The notes: a model not told the origin generated them from the letters alone. A DNA stretch of 32,956 bases from Streptomyces sp. TRM64462 (GCF_013362995.1 NZ_JABWDV010000401.1:1-32956), one strand, 5' to 3'. Positions 9,387-19,909 are shown, numbered from the stretch's first letter. A program made the numbers and translations.

Positions 9387-10036
9387 GCCTCGATCACCTT
9401 CTCGGACGCGGGCTCGCCCTCGCCGAAGTCCGAAGCGGCCTCCTGCGGCGGCTGGTCGCCCTTGCTCACCGCGGGCTGCGGGACCGTGCCGGGCGCGGCC
9501 TCGGTGACCAGGCCCCGGTAGTAGTCCTGCTCCGTCATGCCCGGGTAGATGGCGTGCGGCGAGTCGACCATGCCCTCTTCGAGACCCGCGAGGAGCTGCT
9601 CCTTGGTGTAGATCAGGTTCGCGCGGGAGCTGTCGGCCAGCTCGAACTCGTTGGTCATGGTCAGCGCGCGTGTGGGGCAGGCCTCGATGCACAGCCCGCA
9701 CAGGATGCAGCGGGCGTAGTTGATCTGGTAGACCCTGCCGTACCGCTCGCCCGGCGAGTAGCGCTCCTCGTCGGTGTTGTCGGCGCCCTCGACGTAGATG
9801 GCGTCGGCGGGGCAGGCCCAGGCGCACAGCTCGCAGCCGACGCACTTCTCCAGACCGTCCGGATGCCGGTTGAGCTGGTGCCGGCCGTGGAAACGCGGCG
9901 CCGTGGTCTTCGGCTGCTCCGGGTACTGCTCGGTGAGCCGCTTCCGGAACATGGCCTTGAAGGTGACACCGAATCCCGCCACCGGGTTCTGGAAGGGGGT
10001 CCGGGGGGTGTCCCCCCGGGAAGACTCATCAGACAC
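9383..10036 (-). CDS. nuoI: NADH-quinone oxidoreductase subunit I (two [4Fe-4S] clusters)
   Basis: Ferredoxin-like peripheral-arm subunit carrying clusters N6a and N6b. The 217 residues hold two CxxCxxCxxxCP motifs: C65, C68, C71, C75 and C110, C113, C116, C120. I chose the GTG at 10034-10036 (VSDESSRG), which overlaps the end of nuoH by 8 bp. An ATG at 10108 would add 24 unconserved residues inside nuoH. The N-terminal block [14 protein letters not shown] (17-30) is the amphipathic membrane-contact region. The roughly 40 C-terminal residues are acidic and poorly conserved. Confidence 0.96.
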   Translation of the reverse strand: MSDESSRGDTPRTPFQNPVAGFGVTFKAMFRKRLTEQYPEQPKTTAPRFHGRHQLNRHPDGLEKCVGCELCAWACPADAIYVEGADNTDEERYSPGERYGRVYQINYARCILCGLCIEACPTRALTMTNEFELADSSRANLIYTKEQLLAGLEEGMVDSPHAIYPGMTEQDYYRGLVTEAAPGTVPQPAVSKGDQPPQEAASDFGEGEPASEKVIEA

Positions 10037-11402
10037 GGTCCGTCTCCTTTCCGTCACTCCCAGTGTCGGGGGCACCACTGACACTGCTCTGCAGCAGCTC
10101 TCGTTCACCCCTCGGCCGTCGGCGCGGCACCGGCGGCAGTGTCTGTCCGGGCAGCGGCGGCACCGGGAACCCGCCGGCCATGGGGTCGAACTCGCCGGTC
10201 TTCGCGGCCTCCTCGGCCTCGGCCTCTCCCTCTGCCCTGCGCTCGCGGAACATGTCGATGACGAACGACAGCAGCAGCACGGCGAGGACCGCGCCCGCGA
10301 CGTACAGCACGATCGACTGGAACGCGACGTTCTCGTTCCGCAGCGCGCGCACGGTCGCCACCAGCATCAGCCAGGTGACCGCGACGGGGATGAGGACCTT
10401 CCAGCCCAGCCGCATGAGCTGGTCGTAGCGGACGCGGGGCAGCGTGCCGCGCAGCCACACGAAGAAGAAGATGAACGCCACGACCTTGCCGACGAACCAC
10501 AGCATCGGCCACCAGCCGTGGTTCGCGCCCTCCCAGAAGGCGGAGATCGGATACGGGGCGCGCCAGCCGCCGAGGAACAGCGTCACCGCGATCATCGACA
10601 CGGTCACCATGTGCACGTACTCGGCGAGCATGAACATCGCGAACTTGATGGAGCTGTACTCCGTGTTGAACCCGCCGACCAGGTCGCCCTCGGACTCCGG
10701 CATGTCGAACGGGGCCCGGCTGGACTCGCCGACCATCGTCACCATGTAGACCAGGAACGACACCGGGAGGAGGACGGCGAACCAGCGGTCCCCCTGGGCG
10801 TCGACGATGGCCGAGGTCGACATCGAACCGGCGTAGAGGAACACCGAGGCGAAGGCGACACCCATGGCGATCTCGTACGAGATGACCTGGGCGGCCGAGC
10901 GGATGCCGCCGAGCAGCGGGTACGTGGACCCGGACGACCAGCCGCCCAGGACGAAGCCGTACACGCCGAGCGAGCCGATCGCCAGGATGTAGAGCATGGC
11001 CACCGGCAGGTCGGTGAGCTGCATGGTGGTGCGGGTGCCGAAGATGGAGATCTCGTTGCCCGCGGGGCCGAAGGGGATCACGGCGACGGCCATGAAGGCG
11101 GGGATCGCGGCCAGGATCGGCGCCAGGACGTAGATGACCTTGTCCGCGCGCTTGACGACCACGTCCTCCTTCAGCATCAGCTTCACGCCGTCCGCGAGGG
11201 ACTGGAGCATGCCCCAGGGGCCGTGGCGGTTGGGCCCGACGCGCCGCTGCATCCAGCCGACGACCTTGCGCTCCATCACGATGGAGATCAGCACGGTGAC
11301 CATGAGGAAGGCGAAGCAGAAGACCGCCTTGAGGGCCACGAGCCACCAGGGGTCGCGGCCGAACATCGAGAGGTCCTCGGCCGCGAGGAGGGCCGGGTTC
11401 AC
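10029..11402 (-). CDS. nuoH: NADH-quinone oxidoreductase subunit H with C-terminal extension
   Basis: Membrane subunit at the quinone site that connects the peripheral arm to the pump, 457 residues. The loop around [21 protein letters not shown] (44-64) and the acidic stretch [21 protein letters not shown] (224-244) are classic NuoH quinone-chamber signatures. The GTG at 11400-11402 overlaps the nuoG stop. E. coli NuoH has 325 residues. Here an extra helix (about 363-384) and a hydrophilic Pro/Glu-rich tail of about 72 residues (386-457) are added. Confidence 0.96.
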   Translation of the reverse strand: MNPALLAAEDLSMFGRDPWWLVALKAVFCFAFLMVTVLISIVMERKVVGWMQRRVGPNRHGPWGMLQSLADGVKLMLKEDVVVKRADKVIYVLAPILAAIPAFMAVAVIPFGPAGNEISIFGTRTTMQLTDLPVAMLYILAIGSLGVYGFVLGGWSSGSTYPLLGGIRSAAQVISYEIAMGVAFASVFLYAGSMSTSAIVDAQGDRWFAVLLPVSFLVYMVTMVGESSRAPFDMPESEGDLVGGFNTEYSSIKFAMFMLAEYVHMVTVSMIAVTLFLGGWRAPYPISAFWEGANHGWWPMLWFVGKVVAFIFFFVWLRGTLPRVRYDQLMRLGWKVLIPVAVTWLMLVATVRALRNENVAFQSIVLYVAGAVLAVLLLSFVIDMFRERRAEGEAEAEEAAKTGEFDPMAGGFPVPPLPGQTLPPVPRRRPRGERELLQSSVSGAPDTGSDGKETDRV

Positions 11403-13966
11403 GCTCGCACCTCCGACGAGTCCGACGAGTAGGGGGAGTCCGGCCCTTCCGGCGACCCGGAGCCGGGGGCCGGGGTCGAGGCCGGGGCAGGGGCCGAGGT
11501 GGGGGCCGGGTCAGGGGCGATACGGACCAGCCGGCCCGGGACGGTGCCCAGGTCCGACAGCACGCCGCCGCCGGCCGAGTGGAGCGGCAGCCACACCACC
11601 CGGTCGGGCATCGCGGTCACCTGGAGCGGCAGCCGCACGGATCCGGACGGGCCGGTCACCGCGAGCACGTCGCCGTCCTTGACGCCGGTCTCCGCGGCCG
11701 TGGCGGCCGAGAGCCGGGCGACGGCCCGGTGCCGGGTGCCCGCGAGGGCCTCGTCGCCGGCCTGGAGGCGGCCCTGGTCGAGCAGCATCCGGTGACCGGC
11801 CAGGACGGCCTCGCCCTCACCGGCGCGCGGCAGCGGCCGCGCCGTCTCGGACGGGTCGGCCGCCGCGGCGCCGTCCCAGGCACCGAGCCGGTCCATCTCG
11901 CGCCGTACGGACCGGAGATCCGGCAGGGCGAAATACACGTCCATGGCGTCGGCCAGCATGTGCAGTACGCGCGCGTCGGCGGGCTGGAGCGGGGTGGTCA
12001 TCTGGTCGGGCTTCAGGGCGGCCTCGAACATCCGCACCCTGCCCTCCCAGTTGAGGAACGTGCCGGGCTTCTCGGCGACCGCGGCGACCGGCAGGACGAC
12101 GTCCGCCCGCTCGGTGACCTCGCTCGGCCGCAGCTCCAGGGACACGACGAACGCCGCGTCGAGGGCTTCACGCGCGCGTGCCGGGTCCGGAAGGTCGGCG
12201 ACCTCGACGCCGGCGACGAGCAGGGCGCCCAGCTCGCCGGTGACGGCGGCCTCCAGGATCTGGCCGGTGTCCCGCCCGTAGCGGTGCGGCAGTTCGCGCA
12301 CGCCCCAGGCGGCGGCCGTCTCCTCGCGGGCGCGGGGATCCGTCGCGGGCCGCCCGCCGGGCAGCAGCGACGGCAGCGCGCCCGCCCACGCGGCGCCGCG
12401 TTCACCGGCACGGCGCGGGATCCACACCAGGCGGGCGCCGGTCGCGTTCGCGGCCCGTACGGCGGCGGTCAGGGCGCCGGGCACGGCCGCGAGCCGCTCG
12501 CCGACTACGAGGACGGCACCCTCCGCGCGCAGGGCCTCCGCCGCGGCGGCGCCCCGCTCGTCCAGGCCGGTGCCGGAGGCCAGGGCGTCCAGCCACTCGG
12601 TCTCGGTGCCGGGCGCGGCGGGCAGGAGCGTGCCGCCCGCCTTCTCCAGGCCCCGGGTGGCGTACGGGGCCAGGGCGTAGGTCCGCTGGCCGTGCTTGCG
12701 CCAGGCCTTGCGGAGCCGCAGGAAGACGCCGGGGGCCTCCTCCTCGGCCTCGATTCCGGCGAGCAGCACCGCCGGGGCCTTCTCCAGGGAGCTGTACGTG
12801 ACCCCGGCGCCGTCCAGATCGACGCCGTGCCCGGCGACCCGGGCGGCCAGGAAGTCGGCCTCCTCGCTGCTGTGCACGCGCGCGCGGAAGTCGATGTCGT
12901 TGGTGTCGAGCGCCACGCGCGCGAACTTGGCGTAGGCGTACGCGTCCTCGACGGTGAGCCGCCCGCCGGTGAGGACGCCGGTGCGGCCCCTGACCAGGCC
13001 GCGGGCCGCGGCCTCCAGGGCCTCGGGCCAGGAGGCGGGCTCCAGGGTGCCGTCGGCGCCGCGGACCAGCGGCGTGGTGAGGCGGTCGCGCTGCTGGGCG
13101 TACCGGAACGCGAAGCGTCCCTTGTCGCACAGCCAGTCCTCGTTGACCTCCGGGTCGTTGGCGGCGAGCCGCCGCATGACCTTGCCGCGCCGGTGGTCGG
13201 TGCGGGTGGCGCAGCCGCCGGCGCAGTGCTCGCACACGGAAGGGCTGGAGACCAGGTCGAAGGGGCGGGAGCGGAATCGGTACGCCGCCGAGGTGAGCGC
13301 GCCGACCGGGCAGATCTGGATGGTGTTGCCGGAGAAGTACGACTGGAACGGGTCGTGGTTGCCGATGCCGACCTGCTGGAGCGCGCCCCGCTCCAGGAGC
13401 TCGATCATCGGGTCGCCGGCGATCTGCTGCGAGAAGCGGGTGCAGCGGGCGCACAGCACGCACCGCTCGCGGTCCAGGAGGACCTGCGTGGACAGGGGAA
13501 TCGGCTTCTCGAACGTCCGCTTCCTGCCCTCGAAGCGGGAGTCGGCCTGTCCGTGCGAGACGGCCTGGTTCTGCAGGGGGCACTCGCCGCCCTTGTCGCA
13601 GACGGGGCAGTCCAGGGGGTGGTTGATGAGCAGCAGCTCCATCACACCGACCTGGGCCTTCTCGGCGACCTCGGAGGTGAGTTGAGTCTTCACGACCATG
13701 CCGTCCGTACAGGTGATCGTGCAGGAGGCCATGGGCTTGCGCTGGCCCTCGACCTCGACGATGCACTGCCGGCAGGCACCGGCCGGGTCGAGGAGGGGGT
13801 GGTCGCAGAACCGGGGGATCTCGATGCCGAGCTGTTCGGCGGCGCGGATGACGAGCGTCCCCTTGGGGACGGAGATCTCGGCGCCGTCGATGGTCAGCGT
13901 GACCAGATCCTCCGGCGGCACCGCCGGTCCCGCTCCTCCACCGGTGGAGGACGTGGTGACGGTCAT
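11399..13966 (-). CDS. nuoG: NADH-quinone oxidoreductase subunit G
   Basis: Iron-sulfur electron-wire subunit, 855 residues, starting at the ATG 13964-13966 that overlaps the nuoF stop. The N-terminal [2Fe-2S] ligands are C54, C65, C68 and C82. The His-Cys cluster follows with H116, C120, C123 and C129. A further [4Fe-4S] set is C169, C172, C175 and C219. An additional set, C245/C248/C252 with C280, matches the N7 cluster found in E. coli and Thermus but absent from mitochondria. A degenerate molybdopterin-oxidoreductase-like domain fills about 240-820. The C terminus (about 815-855) is a low-complexity Pro/Ala/Ser tail. Confidence 0.97.
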   Translation of the reverse strand: MTVTTSSTGGGAGPAVPPEDLVTLTIDGAEISVPKGTLVIRAAEQLGIEIPRFCDHPLLDPAGACRQCIVEVEGQRKPMASCTITCTDGMVVKTQLTSEVAEKAQVGVMELLLINHPLDCPVCDKGGECPLQNQAVSHGQADSRFEGRKRTFEKPIPLSTQVLLDRERCVLCARCTRFSQQIAGDPMIELLERGALQQVGIGNHDPFQSYFSGNTIQICPVGALTSAAYRFRSRPFDLVSSPSVCEHCAGGCATRTDHRRGKVMRRLAANDPEVNEDWLCDKGRFAFRYAQQRDRLTTPLVRGADGTLEPASWPEALEAAARGLVRGRTGVLTGGRLTVEDAYAYAKFARVALDTNDIDFRARVHSSEEADFLAARVAGHGVDLDGAGVTYSSLEKAPAVLLAGIEAEEEAPGVFLRLRKAWRKHGQRTYALAPYATRGLEKAGGTLLPAAPGTETEWLDALASGTGLDERGAAAAEALRAEGAVLVVGERLAAVPGALTAAVRAANATGARLVWIPRRAGERGAAWAGALPSLLPGGRPATDPRAREETAAAWGVRELPHRYGRDTGQILEAAVTGELGALLVAGVEVADLPDPARAREALDAAFVVSLELRPSEVTERADVVLPVAAVAEKPGTFLNWEGRVRMFEAALKPDQMTTPLQPADARVLHMLADAMDVYFALPDLRSVRREMDRLGAWDGAAAADPSETARPLPRAGEGEAVLAGHRMLLDQGRLQAGDEALAGTRHRAVARLSAATAAETGVKDGDVLAVTGPSGSVRLPLQVTAMPDRVVWLPLHSAGGGVLSDLGTVPGRLVRIAPDPAPTSAPAPASTPAPGSGSPEGPDSPYSSDSSEVRA

Positions 13967-15312
13967 GCGTTCACCTCCACGTGGTTGTCCGCCCAGGCGG
14001 TCGACTTGGCGGGGTCGAAGGGGCAGCCCTTGCCGGTGATGTGCTCCTCGTACTCGCCGCGGAAGTACTTCAGGGAGGAGAAGATCGGCGAGGCGGCGCC
14101 GTCGCCGAGGGCGCAGAACGACTTGCCGTTGATGTTGTCGGCGATGTCGGCGAGCTTGTCGAGGTCGGAGAGCTTGCCCTTGCCGGCCTCGATGTCGCGG
14201 AGCAACTGGACGAGCCAGTACGTGCCTTCGCGGCAGGGGGTGCACTTGCCGCAGGACTCGTGGGCGTAGAACTCGGTCCAGCGCGTGACGGCGCGGACGA
14301 CACAGGTCGTCTCGTCGAAGCACTGGAGGGCCTTGGTGCCGAGCATGGAGCCGGCGGCGCCGACGCCCTCGTAGTCCAGGGGCACGTCGAGGTGTTCGTC
14401 GGTGAACATCGGCGTGGACGAGCCGCCGGGCGTCCAGAACTTCAGGCGGTGGCCGGGCCGCATGCCGCCGCTCATGTCGAGGAGCTGGCGCAGCGTGATG
14501 CCGAGGGGCGCCTCGTACTGGCCGGGGCCCGCGACATGGCCGCTGAGCGAGTAGAGCGTGAAGCCGGGGGACTTCTCGCTGCCCATCGACTTGAACCAGT
14601 CCTTGCCGCGGTTCATGATCGCGGGAACCGAGGCGATGGACTCGACGTTGTTCACCACAGTGGGGCACGCGTAGAGACCGGCGACCGCGGGGAAGGGGGG
14701 ACGCAGCCGGGGCTGGCCACGACGGCCTTCGAGCGAGTCGAGCAGCGCGGTCTCCTCACCGCAGATGTACGCGCCCGCGCCCGCGTGCACGGTGAGTTCG
14801 AGGTCGAGTCCGCTGCCCAGGATGTTCTCGCCGAGGTAGCCCGCCGCGTACGCCTCGCGTACGGCCTCGTGCAGCCTGCGCAGTACGGGGACGACCTCGC
14901 CGCGCAGGTAGATGAAGGCGTGCGAGGACCTGATCGCGTAGCAGGCGATCACGATGCCCTCGATGAGGGAGTGCGGGTTGGCGAACAGGAGCGGGATGTC
15001 CTTGCAGGTCCCGGGTTCCGATTCGTCGGCGTTGACAACGAGATAGTGGGGTTTGCCGTCGCCCTGCGGAATGAACTGCCACTTCATTCCGGTGGGGAAG
15101 CCCGCGCCGCCGCGGCCGCGCAGGCCGGAGTCCTTGACGTACGCGATGACGTCGTCGGGCGTCATGGCGAGGGCCTTGCGCAGCCCTTCGTAGCCGTCGT
15201 GCCGCCGGTAGGTCTCCAGGGTCCAGGAGTGGGGCTGGTCCCAGAAGGCCGACAGGACCGGTGCGAGCAGCTTCTCGGGGCTGGTCTCCCCGATTTCGGG
15301 TGCCAAGGTCAT
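13963..15312 (-). CDS. nuoF: NADH-quinone oxidoreductase subunit F (NADH/FMN-binding)
   Basis: This subunit oxidises NADH with FMN and passes electrons to cluster N3. It has 449 residues. The glycine-rich NADH/FMN loop [10 protein letters not shown] lies at 66-75, and [15 protein letters not shown] at 94-108 is a strong signature. The N3 ligands are C354, C357, C360 (SCGKCTPC) and C400. The ATG (15310-15312) shares one base with the nuoE stop, and the stop overlaps the nuoG ATG. Confidence 0.97.
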   Translation of the reverse strand: MTLAPEIGETSPEKLLAPVLSAFWDQPHSWTLETYRRHDGYEGLRKALAMTPDDVIAYVKDSGLRGRGGAGFPTGMKWQFIPQGDGKPHYLVVNADESEPGTCKDIPLLFANPHSLIEGIVIACYAIRSSHAFIYLRGEVVPVLRRLHEAVREAYAAGYLGENILGSGLDLELTVHAGAGAYICGEETALLDSLEGRRGQPRLRPPFPAVAGLYACPTVVNNVESIASVPAIMNRGKDWFKSMGSEKSPGFTLYSLSGHVAGPGQYEAPLGITLRQLLDMSGGMRPGHRLKFWTPGGSSTPMFTDEHLDVPLDYEGVGAAGSMLGTKALQCFDETTCVVRAVTRWTEFYAHESCGKCTPCREGTYWLVQLLRDIEAGKGKLSDLDKLADIADNINGKSFCALGDGAASPIFSSLKYFRGEYEEHITGKGCPFDPAKSTAWADNHVEVNA

Positions 15313-16136
15313 CACTCCCCCTCGGTGTTCTCGTCGTGCGGGGTGCCGTCGTGTGGGGCGCTGTCCTGCGGGGTGCCGTCGTGCCGGGTGTCGCCGCCGG
15401 GAGCCTGGCCGCCGCCCTTGGTCTCGCCGCGCGGGTGGACGATGCGGGGCGGGAGGGCCTCGCCCTTGGCGAGCTTCAGGCCGATCAGCGATGCCGGGCC
15501 CGCGCCGCCGGTGGCCTCGACCGCGTCGGGGCGCGGGTCCGGGAAGCCGGCGAGGATGCGGGCGGTCTCCTTGAAGGTGCACAGCCGCGCGCCGCGGGTG
15601 GGCTCGACGGGGCGGCCGGCGCGCAGGTCGTCGACGAGCCGCTTGGCGGTCTCGGGCGTCTGGTTGTCGAAGAACTCCCAGTTGACCATCACGACCGGCG
15701 CGAAGTCGCAGGCGGCGTTGCACTCGATGTGTTCGAGGGTGACCTTGCCGTCGTCGGTGGTCTCCTGGTTGCCGACGCCGAGGTACTGCTTGAGTTCCTC
15801 GAAGATGGCGTCGCCGCCCATGACCGCGCAGAGCGTGTTGGTGCAGACGCCGACCTGGTAGTCGCCGCTCGGCTTGCGCCGGTACATGGTGTAGAAGGTG
15901 GCGACGGCGGTGACCTCGGCGGTGGTCAGGCCGAGTGTCTCGGCGCAGAACCGCATGCCGGTGCGGGTGACGTGGCCCTCCTCGGACTGCACGAGGTGCA
16001 GCAGCGGGAGCAGCGCGGAGCGCGAGTCGGGGTAGCGGGCGATGATCTCCTCGGCGTCCGCTGCGAGCCGGGCGCGTACGTCGGCGGGGTAGTCGGGGGC
16101 GGGGAGTTCGGGCATCCCAAGCTGGACGTCGGTCAC
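15312..16136 (-). CDS. nuoE: NADH-quinone oxidoreductase subunit E ([2Fe-2S]) with repetitive tail
   Basis: Thioredoxin-fold [2Fe-2S] subunit (cluster N1a), 274 residues. Ligands are C98 and C103 (CTNTLC) and C139 and C143 (CNAAC). The GTG (16134-16136) overlaps the nuoD stop in GTGA; an ATG seven codons later is also possible. After about residue 200 the protein has a non-core tail of some 75 residues. It ends in an imperfect His-Asp-Gly-Thr-Pro repeat (plus-strand 15325-15395), probably disordered. E. coli NuoE is only about 166 residues, so the tail is an added element. Confidence 0.95.
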   Translation of the reverse strand: MTDVQLGMPELPAPDYPADVRARLAADAEEIIARYPDSRSALLPLLHLVQSEEGHVTRTGMRFCAETLGLTTAEVTAVATFYTMYRRKPSGDYQVGVCTNTLCAVMGGDAIFEELKQYLGVGNQETTDDGKVTLEHIECNAACDFAPVVMVNWEFFDNQTPETAKRLVDDLRAGRPVEPTRGARLCTFKETARILAGFPDPRPDAVEATGGAGPASLIGLKLAKGEALPPRIVHPRGETKGGGQAPGGDTRHDGTPQDSAPHDGTPHDENTEGE

Positions 16137-17494
16137 CGGTCGACGCCTCCCATCACGGGGTCGATGGACGCGACGGCGACGATGACGTCGGCGATCATGC
16201 CGCCTTCGCACATCGCCGCCATGCTCTGCAGGTTGGTGAAGGACGGGTCGCGGAAGTGGACCCGGTAGGGGCGGGTGCCGCCGTCGGAGACGACGTGGGC
16301 GCCGAGTTCGCCCTTCGGGGACTCGACCGCGGCGTAGGCCTGTCCGGCGGGGACGCGGAAACCCTCGGTGACCAGCTTGAAGTGGTGGATCAGGGCCTCC
16401 ATGGAGGTGCCCATGATCTTCTTGATGTGGTCGAGGGAGTTGCCGAGGCCGTCGGTGCCGAGGGCGAGCTGGGCGGGCCAGGCGATCTTCTTGTCGGCGA
16501 CCATCACGGGGCCCTGCTTGAGCCGGTCCAGGCACTGCTCGACGATCCGCAGCGACTGGCGCATCTCCTCCAGGCGGATGAGGAAGCGCCCGTAGGAGTC
16601 GCAGGTGTCGGCGGTCGGGACGTCGAACTCGTAGGTCTCGTAGCCGCAGTACGGATCGGACTTGCGCAGGTCGTGCGGGAGGCCGGCGGCGCGCAGGATG
16701 GGTCCGGTGGCACCGAGGGCCATGCAGCCGGCCAGGTCCAGGTAGCCGATGTCCTGCATACGGGCCTTGAAGATGGGGTTGCCGGTGGCGAGCTTGTCGT
16801 ACTCCGGCAGGTTCTTCCGCATCGTCTTGACGAACTCGCGGATCTGGTCGACGGCGCCGGGCGGCAGGTCCTGGGCGAGGCCGCCGGGGCGGATGAACGC
16901 GTGGTTCATGCGCAGGCCGGTGATCAGCTCGTACAGGTCCATGATCATCTCGCGGTCGCGGAAGCCGTAGATCATGATCGTGGTGGCGCCGAGCTCCATG
17001 CCGCCGGTGGCGATGGCCACGAGGTGCGAGGAGAGCCGGTTGAGCTCCATGAGCATGACGCGGATGACCGTGGCACGGTCGGGGATCTGGTCCTCGATGC
17101 CGAGCAGCTTCTCCACGCCCAGGCAGTACGCCGTCTCGTTGAAGAACGACGTCAGGTAGTCCATGCGCGTGACGAAGGTGGTGCCCTGCGTCCAGGTCCG
17201 GTATTCGAGGTTCTTCTCGATGCCGGTGTGGAGGTAGCCGATGCCGCAGCGGGCCTCGGTGACGGTCTCGCCGTCGATCTCCAGGATGAGCCGGAGCACG
17301 CCGTGCGTGGACGGGTGCTGGGGGCCCATGTTGACGACGATCCGCTCGTCGTCGGCCTTGGTGGCGGACTCGACGACCTCGTCCCAGTCGCCGCCGGTGA
17401 CGGTGTAGACGGTGCCCTCGGTGGTCTCGCGGGCCTCCGCCTCGGGGGCCTCGGCGGGCCGGGGGGCGTGCGGGGTTGCCTTGGGGCTGGTCAC
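16133..17494 (-). CDS. nuoD: NADH-quinone oxidoreductase subunit D
   Basis: The 49-kDa-type, [NiFe]-hydrogenase-derived subunit that forms the quinone-reduction pocket with NuoB. It has 453 residues. [14 protein letters not shown] at 55-68 contains the quinone-pocket histidines. [19 protein letters not shown] near the C terminus is also characteristic, as is the C-terminal end in DPVMGGVDR. In many actinobacteria NuoC and NuoD are separate, as here, whereas E. coli has a fused NuoCD. The GTG start (17492-17494) overlaps the nuoC stop. Confidence 0.97.
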   Translation of the reverse strand: MTSPKATPHAPRPAEAPEAEARETTEGTVYTVTGGDWDEVVESATKADDERIVVNMGPQHPSTHGVLRLILEIDGETVTEARCGIGYLHTGIEKNLEYRTWTQGTTFVTRMDYLTSFFNETAYCLGVEKLLGIEDQIPDRATVIRVMLMELNRLSSHLVAIATGGMELGATTIMIYGFRDREMIMDLYELITGLRMNHAFIRPGGLAQDLPPGAVDQIREFVKTMRKNLPEYDKLATGNPIFKARMQDIGYLDLAGCMALGATGPILRAAGLPHDLRKSDPYCGYETYEFDVPTADTCDSYGRFLIRLEEMRQSLRIVEQCLDRLKQGPVMVADKKIAWPAQLALGTDGLGNSLDHIKKIMGTSMEALIHHFKLVTEGFRVPAGQAYAAVESPKGELGAHVVSDGGTRPYRVHFRDPSFTNLQSMAAMCEGGMIADVIVAVASIDPVMGGVDR

Positions 17495-18282
17495 GAGTAC
17501 GACCTCCGCTGGTCCGGAGCCGGGATCTGGGCGCCCTTGTATTCGACGGGGATGCCGCCGAGGGGGTAGTCCTTGCGCTGCGGGAAGCCCTGCCAGTCGT
17601 CCGGCATCATGATCCGGGTGAGGGCGGGGTGCCCGTCGAAGATCAGGCCGAAGAAGTCGTACGTCTCGCGCTCGTGCCAGTCGTTGGTCGGGTAGACGGC
17701 GACGAGCGACGGGACGTGCGGGTCGCTGTCCGGGGCGCTGACTTCGAGGCGGAGGCGCCGGCCGTGGGTGAGCGAGCGCAGGTGGTAGACGGCGTGCAGT
17801 TCGCGGCCCTTGTCGCCGGGGTAGTGGACGCCGCTGACGCCCATGCAGAGCTCGAAGCGCAGGGCGGGGTCGTCGCGCAGGGTGCGGGCGACCCGTACGA
17901 GGTGTTCGCGGGCGATGTGGAAGGTCAGCTCATCCCGGTCGACGACCGTCTTCTCGATGGCGTTCTCGGGGACGAGGCCCTGTTCCTCCAGGGCGCCTTC
18001 CAGTTCGTCGGCGACCTCGTCGAAGTAGCCTCCGTACGGGCGCGTGGCCGGGCCGGGGAGGCGGATCGAGCGGACGAGGCCGCCGTATCCGGAGGTGTCG
18101 CCGCCGTTCTCGGCGCCGAACATGCCGCGCTGGACGCGGATCTCCTCGCCGTGCTCGCCGCGCTGTCCCGGCAGGTTCTGCGTGCTGAGGTCCTTCTCGG
18201 GGTTCGGCGCGTGCGCCGCTTCCGGCTCGCGCGACCGGTCGGCCCGGTCGGGCTGGTTCGGCTGGTTCGGCTGGTCGGTCAC
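17491..18282 (-). CDS. nuoC: NADH-quinone oxidoreductase subunit C
   Basis: The 30-kDa-type peripheral-arm subunit, 263 residues. The first 50 residues are a polar, probably disordered lead with an Asn-Gln-Pro repeat. The conserved core ends in [16 protein letters not shown] and [18 protein letters not shown], the family signature. The GTG at 18280-18282 overlaps the nuoB stop as GTGA. The longer frame upstream is a shadow of nuoB. Confidence 0.95.
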   Translation of the reverse strand: MTDQPNQPNQPDRADRSREPEAAHAPNPEKDLSTQNLPGQRGEHGEEIRVQRGMFGAENGGDTSGYGGLVRSIRLPGPATRPYGGYFDEVADELEGALEEQGLVPENAIEKTVVDRDELTFHIAREHLVRVARTLRDDPALRFELCMGVSGVHYPGDKGRELHAVYHLRSLTHGRRLRLEVSAPDSDPHVPSLVAVYPTNDWHERETYDFFGLIFDGHPALTRIMMPDDWQGFPQRKDYPLGGIPVEYKGAQIPAPDQRRSYS

Positions 18283-18833
18283 CGCAGCAGCCCCTTCATC
18301 TCGATCGTGGGGAGCGCCTTGAGCGCCGCTTCCTCCGCCTCGCGGGCCGCCTCCCGCGCGTTGACGCCGAGCTTGGACGACTGGATCTTCTGGTGGAGCT
18401 TGATGATCGCGTCCAGCAGCATCTCGGGGCGTGGCGGGCAGCCGGGCAGATAGATGTCCACGGGGACGACGTGGTCGACGCCCTGCACGACCGCGTAGTT
18501 GTTGAACATGCCGCCCGACGACGCGCAGACGCCCATGGAGATCACCCACTTCGGGTTGGGCATCTGGTCGTAGACCTGGCGCAGGACCGGGGCCATCTTC
18601 TGGCTCACCCGGCCGGCCACGATCATCAGGTCGGCCTGGCGCGGCGAGCCCCGGAAGACCTCCATGCCGAAGCGGGCCATGTCGTAGCGGCCGGCGCCGG
18701 TGGTCATCATCTCGATCGCGCAGCAGGCGAGGCCGAAGGTCGCGGGGAAGACGGACGCCTTGCGCACCCATCCCGCGGCCTGTTCGACCGTCGTCAGCAG
18801 AAATCCGCTCGGCAGCTTCTCTTCGAGTCCCAT
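18279..18833 (-). CDS. nuoB: NADH-quinone oxidoreductase subunit B (cluster N2)
   Basis: This subunit holds cluster N2, the direct electron donor to menaquinone. It has 184 residues. The ligands are the tandem C37-C38 ([10 protein letters not shown]), C103 ([10 protein letters not shown]) and C132 ([10 protein letters not shown]). The ATG is at 18831-18833, preceded by GAAGGG, and lies 30 bp after the nuoA stop. This is the widest gap inside the operon. Confidence 0.97.
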   Translation of the reverse strand: MGLEEKLPSGFLLTTVEQAAGWVRKASVFPATFGLACCAIEMMTTGAGRYDMARFGMEVFRGSPRQADLMIVAGRVSQKMAPVLRQVYDQMPNPKWVISMGVCASSGGMFNNYAVVQGVDHVVPVDIYLPGCPPRPEMLLDAIIKLHQKIQSSKLGVNAREAAREAEEAALKALPTIEMKGLLR

Positions 18834-18863
18834 GAGTGTGCCCTTCAGCCCCTCAGTAGCCCC

Positions 18864-19223
18864 TCAGTCCCATTCCAGGCCGCCGCGCCGCCATACGTAC
18901 GCGTAGGCGACGAAGACCGTGAGCACGAAGAGCAGCATCTCCACGAGCCCGAAAAGCCCCAGCGCGTCGAAGGTGACGGCCCAGGGGTAGAGGAAGACGA
19001 TCTCGATGTCGAAGACGATGAAGAGCATCGCCGTCAGGTAGTACTTGATGGGAAAGCGGCCGCCTCCGGCCGGCGTGGGTGTCGGCTCGATGCCGCACTC
19101 GTACGCCTCGAGCTTGGCCCGGTTGTACCTCTTGGGGCCGATGAGCGTGGCCATGACCACGGAGAAGATCGCAAACGCTGCCCCGAGGGCGCCGAGCACG
19201 AGGATGGGCGTGTACGCATTCAC
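18864..19223 (-). CDS. nuoA: NADH-quinone oxidoreductase subunit A
   Basis: A three-helix membrane subunit of 119 residues and the first gene of the operon. Conserved features are YECGIEP in the loop that lines the quinone/E-channel region and FDIEIVFLYPWA in the second helix. I chose the GTG at 19221-19223 (NAYTPILVLG), preceded by GGAAGGAGCGAGGAG. An in-frame ATG at 19337 would add 38 residues, but it overlaps the Rex-type operator and has no matching family sequence, so it should not be used. Confidence 0.95.
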   Translation of the reverse strand: MNAYTPILVLGALGAAFAIFSVVMATLIGPKRYNRAKLEAYECGIEPTPTPAGGGRFPIKYYLTAMLFIVFDIEIVFLYPWAVTFDALGLFGLVEMLLFVLTVFVAYAYVWRRGGLEWD

Positions 19224-19322
19224 GCTCCTCGCTCCTTCCAGTCGTCCTTGACCGTTGGACCGCACCGGGCATCCGTCTCGCCGCCTCGGAAGATCCCGGG
19301 CAATCCGGGAAGATCGCTTACA

Positions 19323-19338
19323 TGTGAGGCAGTTCACA
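19323..19338. promoter_or_regulatory. Rex-type operator (ROP) in the nuoA leader
   Basis: TGTGAGGCAGTTCACA has the two half-sites TGTGA and TCACA with a 6-base spacer, close to the published Rex consensus TGTGAACGCGTTCACA. Rex is the NADH/NAD+-sensing repressor first described in S. coelicolor, where respiratory genes are targets. The site lies about 100 bp before the nuoA GTG and just downstream of a TAGGAT -10 candidate, where a bound repressor would block transcription. Confidence 0.75.
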
Positions 19339-19354
19339 AGCCCGACTGCAACGC

Positions 19355-19360
19355 ATCCTA
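19355..19360 (-). promoter_or_regulatory. nuoA: Candidate -10 element of the nuo operon
   Basis: On the minus strand this reads TAGGAT, a good match to the streptomycete vegetative -10 consensus TAGRRT. Transcription would start near 19348, giving a leader of about 125 bases containing the Rex-type site. There is no TTGAC at the right distance; a TTGACG lies too far upstream (19394-19399). The weak -35 would suit a factor-dependent promoter. Confidence 0.45.
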
Positions 19361-19373
19361 TGCCCGTCGATCT

Positions 19374-19387
19374 GTGATCTGCGACAC
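19374..19387. promoter_or_regulatory. Crp-like site near the nuoA promoter
   Basis: GTGATCTGCGACAC fits the pattern GTG-N6-GNCAC that I recall for S. coelicolor Crp. It overlaps where the -35 region of the nuoA promoter candidate would lie. A second copy differing at two positions is at 19695-19708. Assignment to Crp is an inference from the motif only. Confidence 0.4.
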
Positions 19388-19694
19388 GGGGTACGTCAAC
19401 GCCTTTGTGATCTCCACCACCTGGCGAAGGATCATGAATTCGGATGAACGGTGATCTTCACACCAGGCGTGGTCGAGTGGCGACGATACGTGACATCAGT
19501 GCCGGTCATCGCTGGTCGGAGGGGTTGGCGCCTATCAAAGGATTCCCCGTACAGGCAAATTCGCCATGGACACCCGTGAGTGATAAAGGGAGTCACCCCA
19601 CCCGTGCGGGGGGCCGGTCCGTACGGAGGTGGACGCGGCACCGGACGCGTGCACACGTTCACGAGCCGCACCTGCCGCCGGCAGTTGCCGTTCT

Positions 19695-19708
19695 GTGACC
19701 TGCGCCAC
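19695..19708. promoter_or_regulatory. Crp-like site upstream of the NlpC/P60 gene
   Basis: GTGACCTGCGCCAC matches the site at 19374-19387 in 12 of 14 bases and in the same orientation; both sit in the longer context CTGTGAYCTGCGMCACG. It lies about 240 bp before the proposed start of the wall-hydrolase gene. Streptomycete Crp is known to influence germination and wall-related genes, so a role at this gene is plausible. Confidence 0.4.
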
Positions 19709-19909
19709 GCCCGACGGGGCGTCAGGAGAACGGGGCTTGGCCATCAGTGTGAAGCGATGGTAAGCGTGCGGCAATTCGGACGTTTCACGGAAAGACTGTG
19801 CCCACAGGGCTGATCACACCAGCCTGAAATGTCCGTTACGGCGTCAATAAAGGCCCCTGGGAAGCGGATTAGGCCGTTCCGTACGTAACTGTGGCGCAAC
19901 ACACGTTTC

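Noticed and set aside
11579..15861. Plus-strand open frames of 896 and 626 codons opposite nuoG, nuoF and nuoE
   Set aside because: Shadows of genes with complete iron-sulfur motifs; no recognisable protein family or ribosome site.
19660..19680. A PhoP (PHO-box) site around GTTCACGAGCCGCACCTG
   Set aside because: Only the first half-repeat is close to GTTCACC; the second unit is poor, so the match is not convincing.
19444..19813. Short open frames in the nuoA/NlpC intergenic region
   Set aside because: Their codon use lacks the G/C third-position bias of the neighbours and they have no family resemblance; the region is better explained as regulatory.
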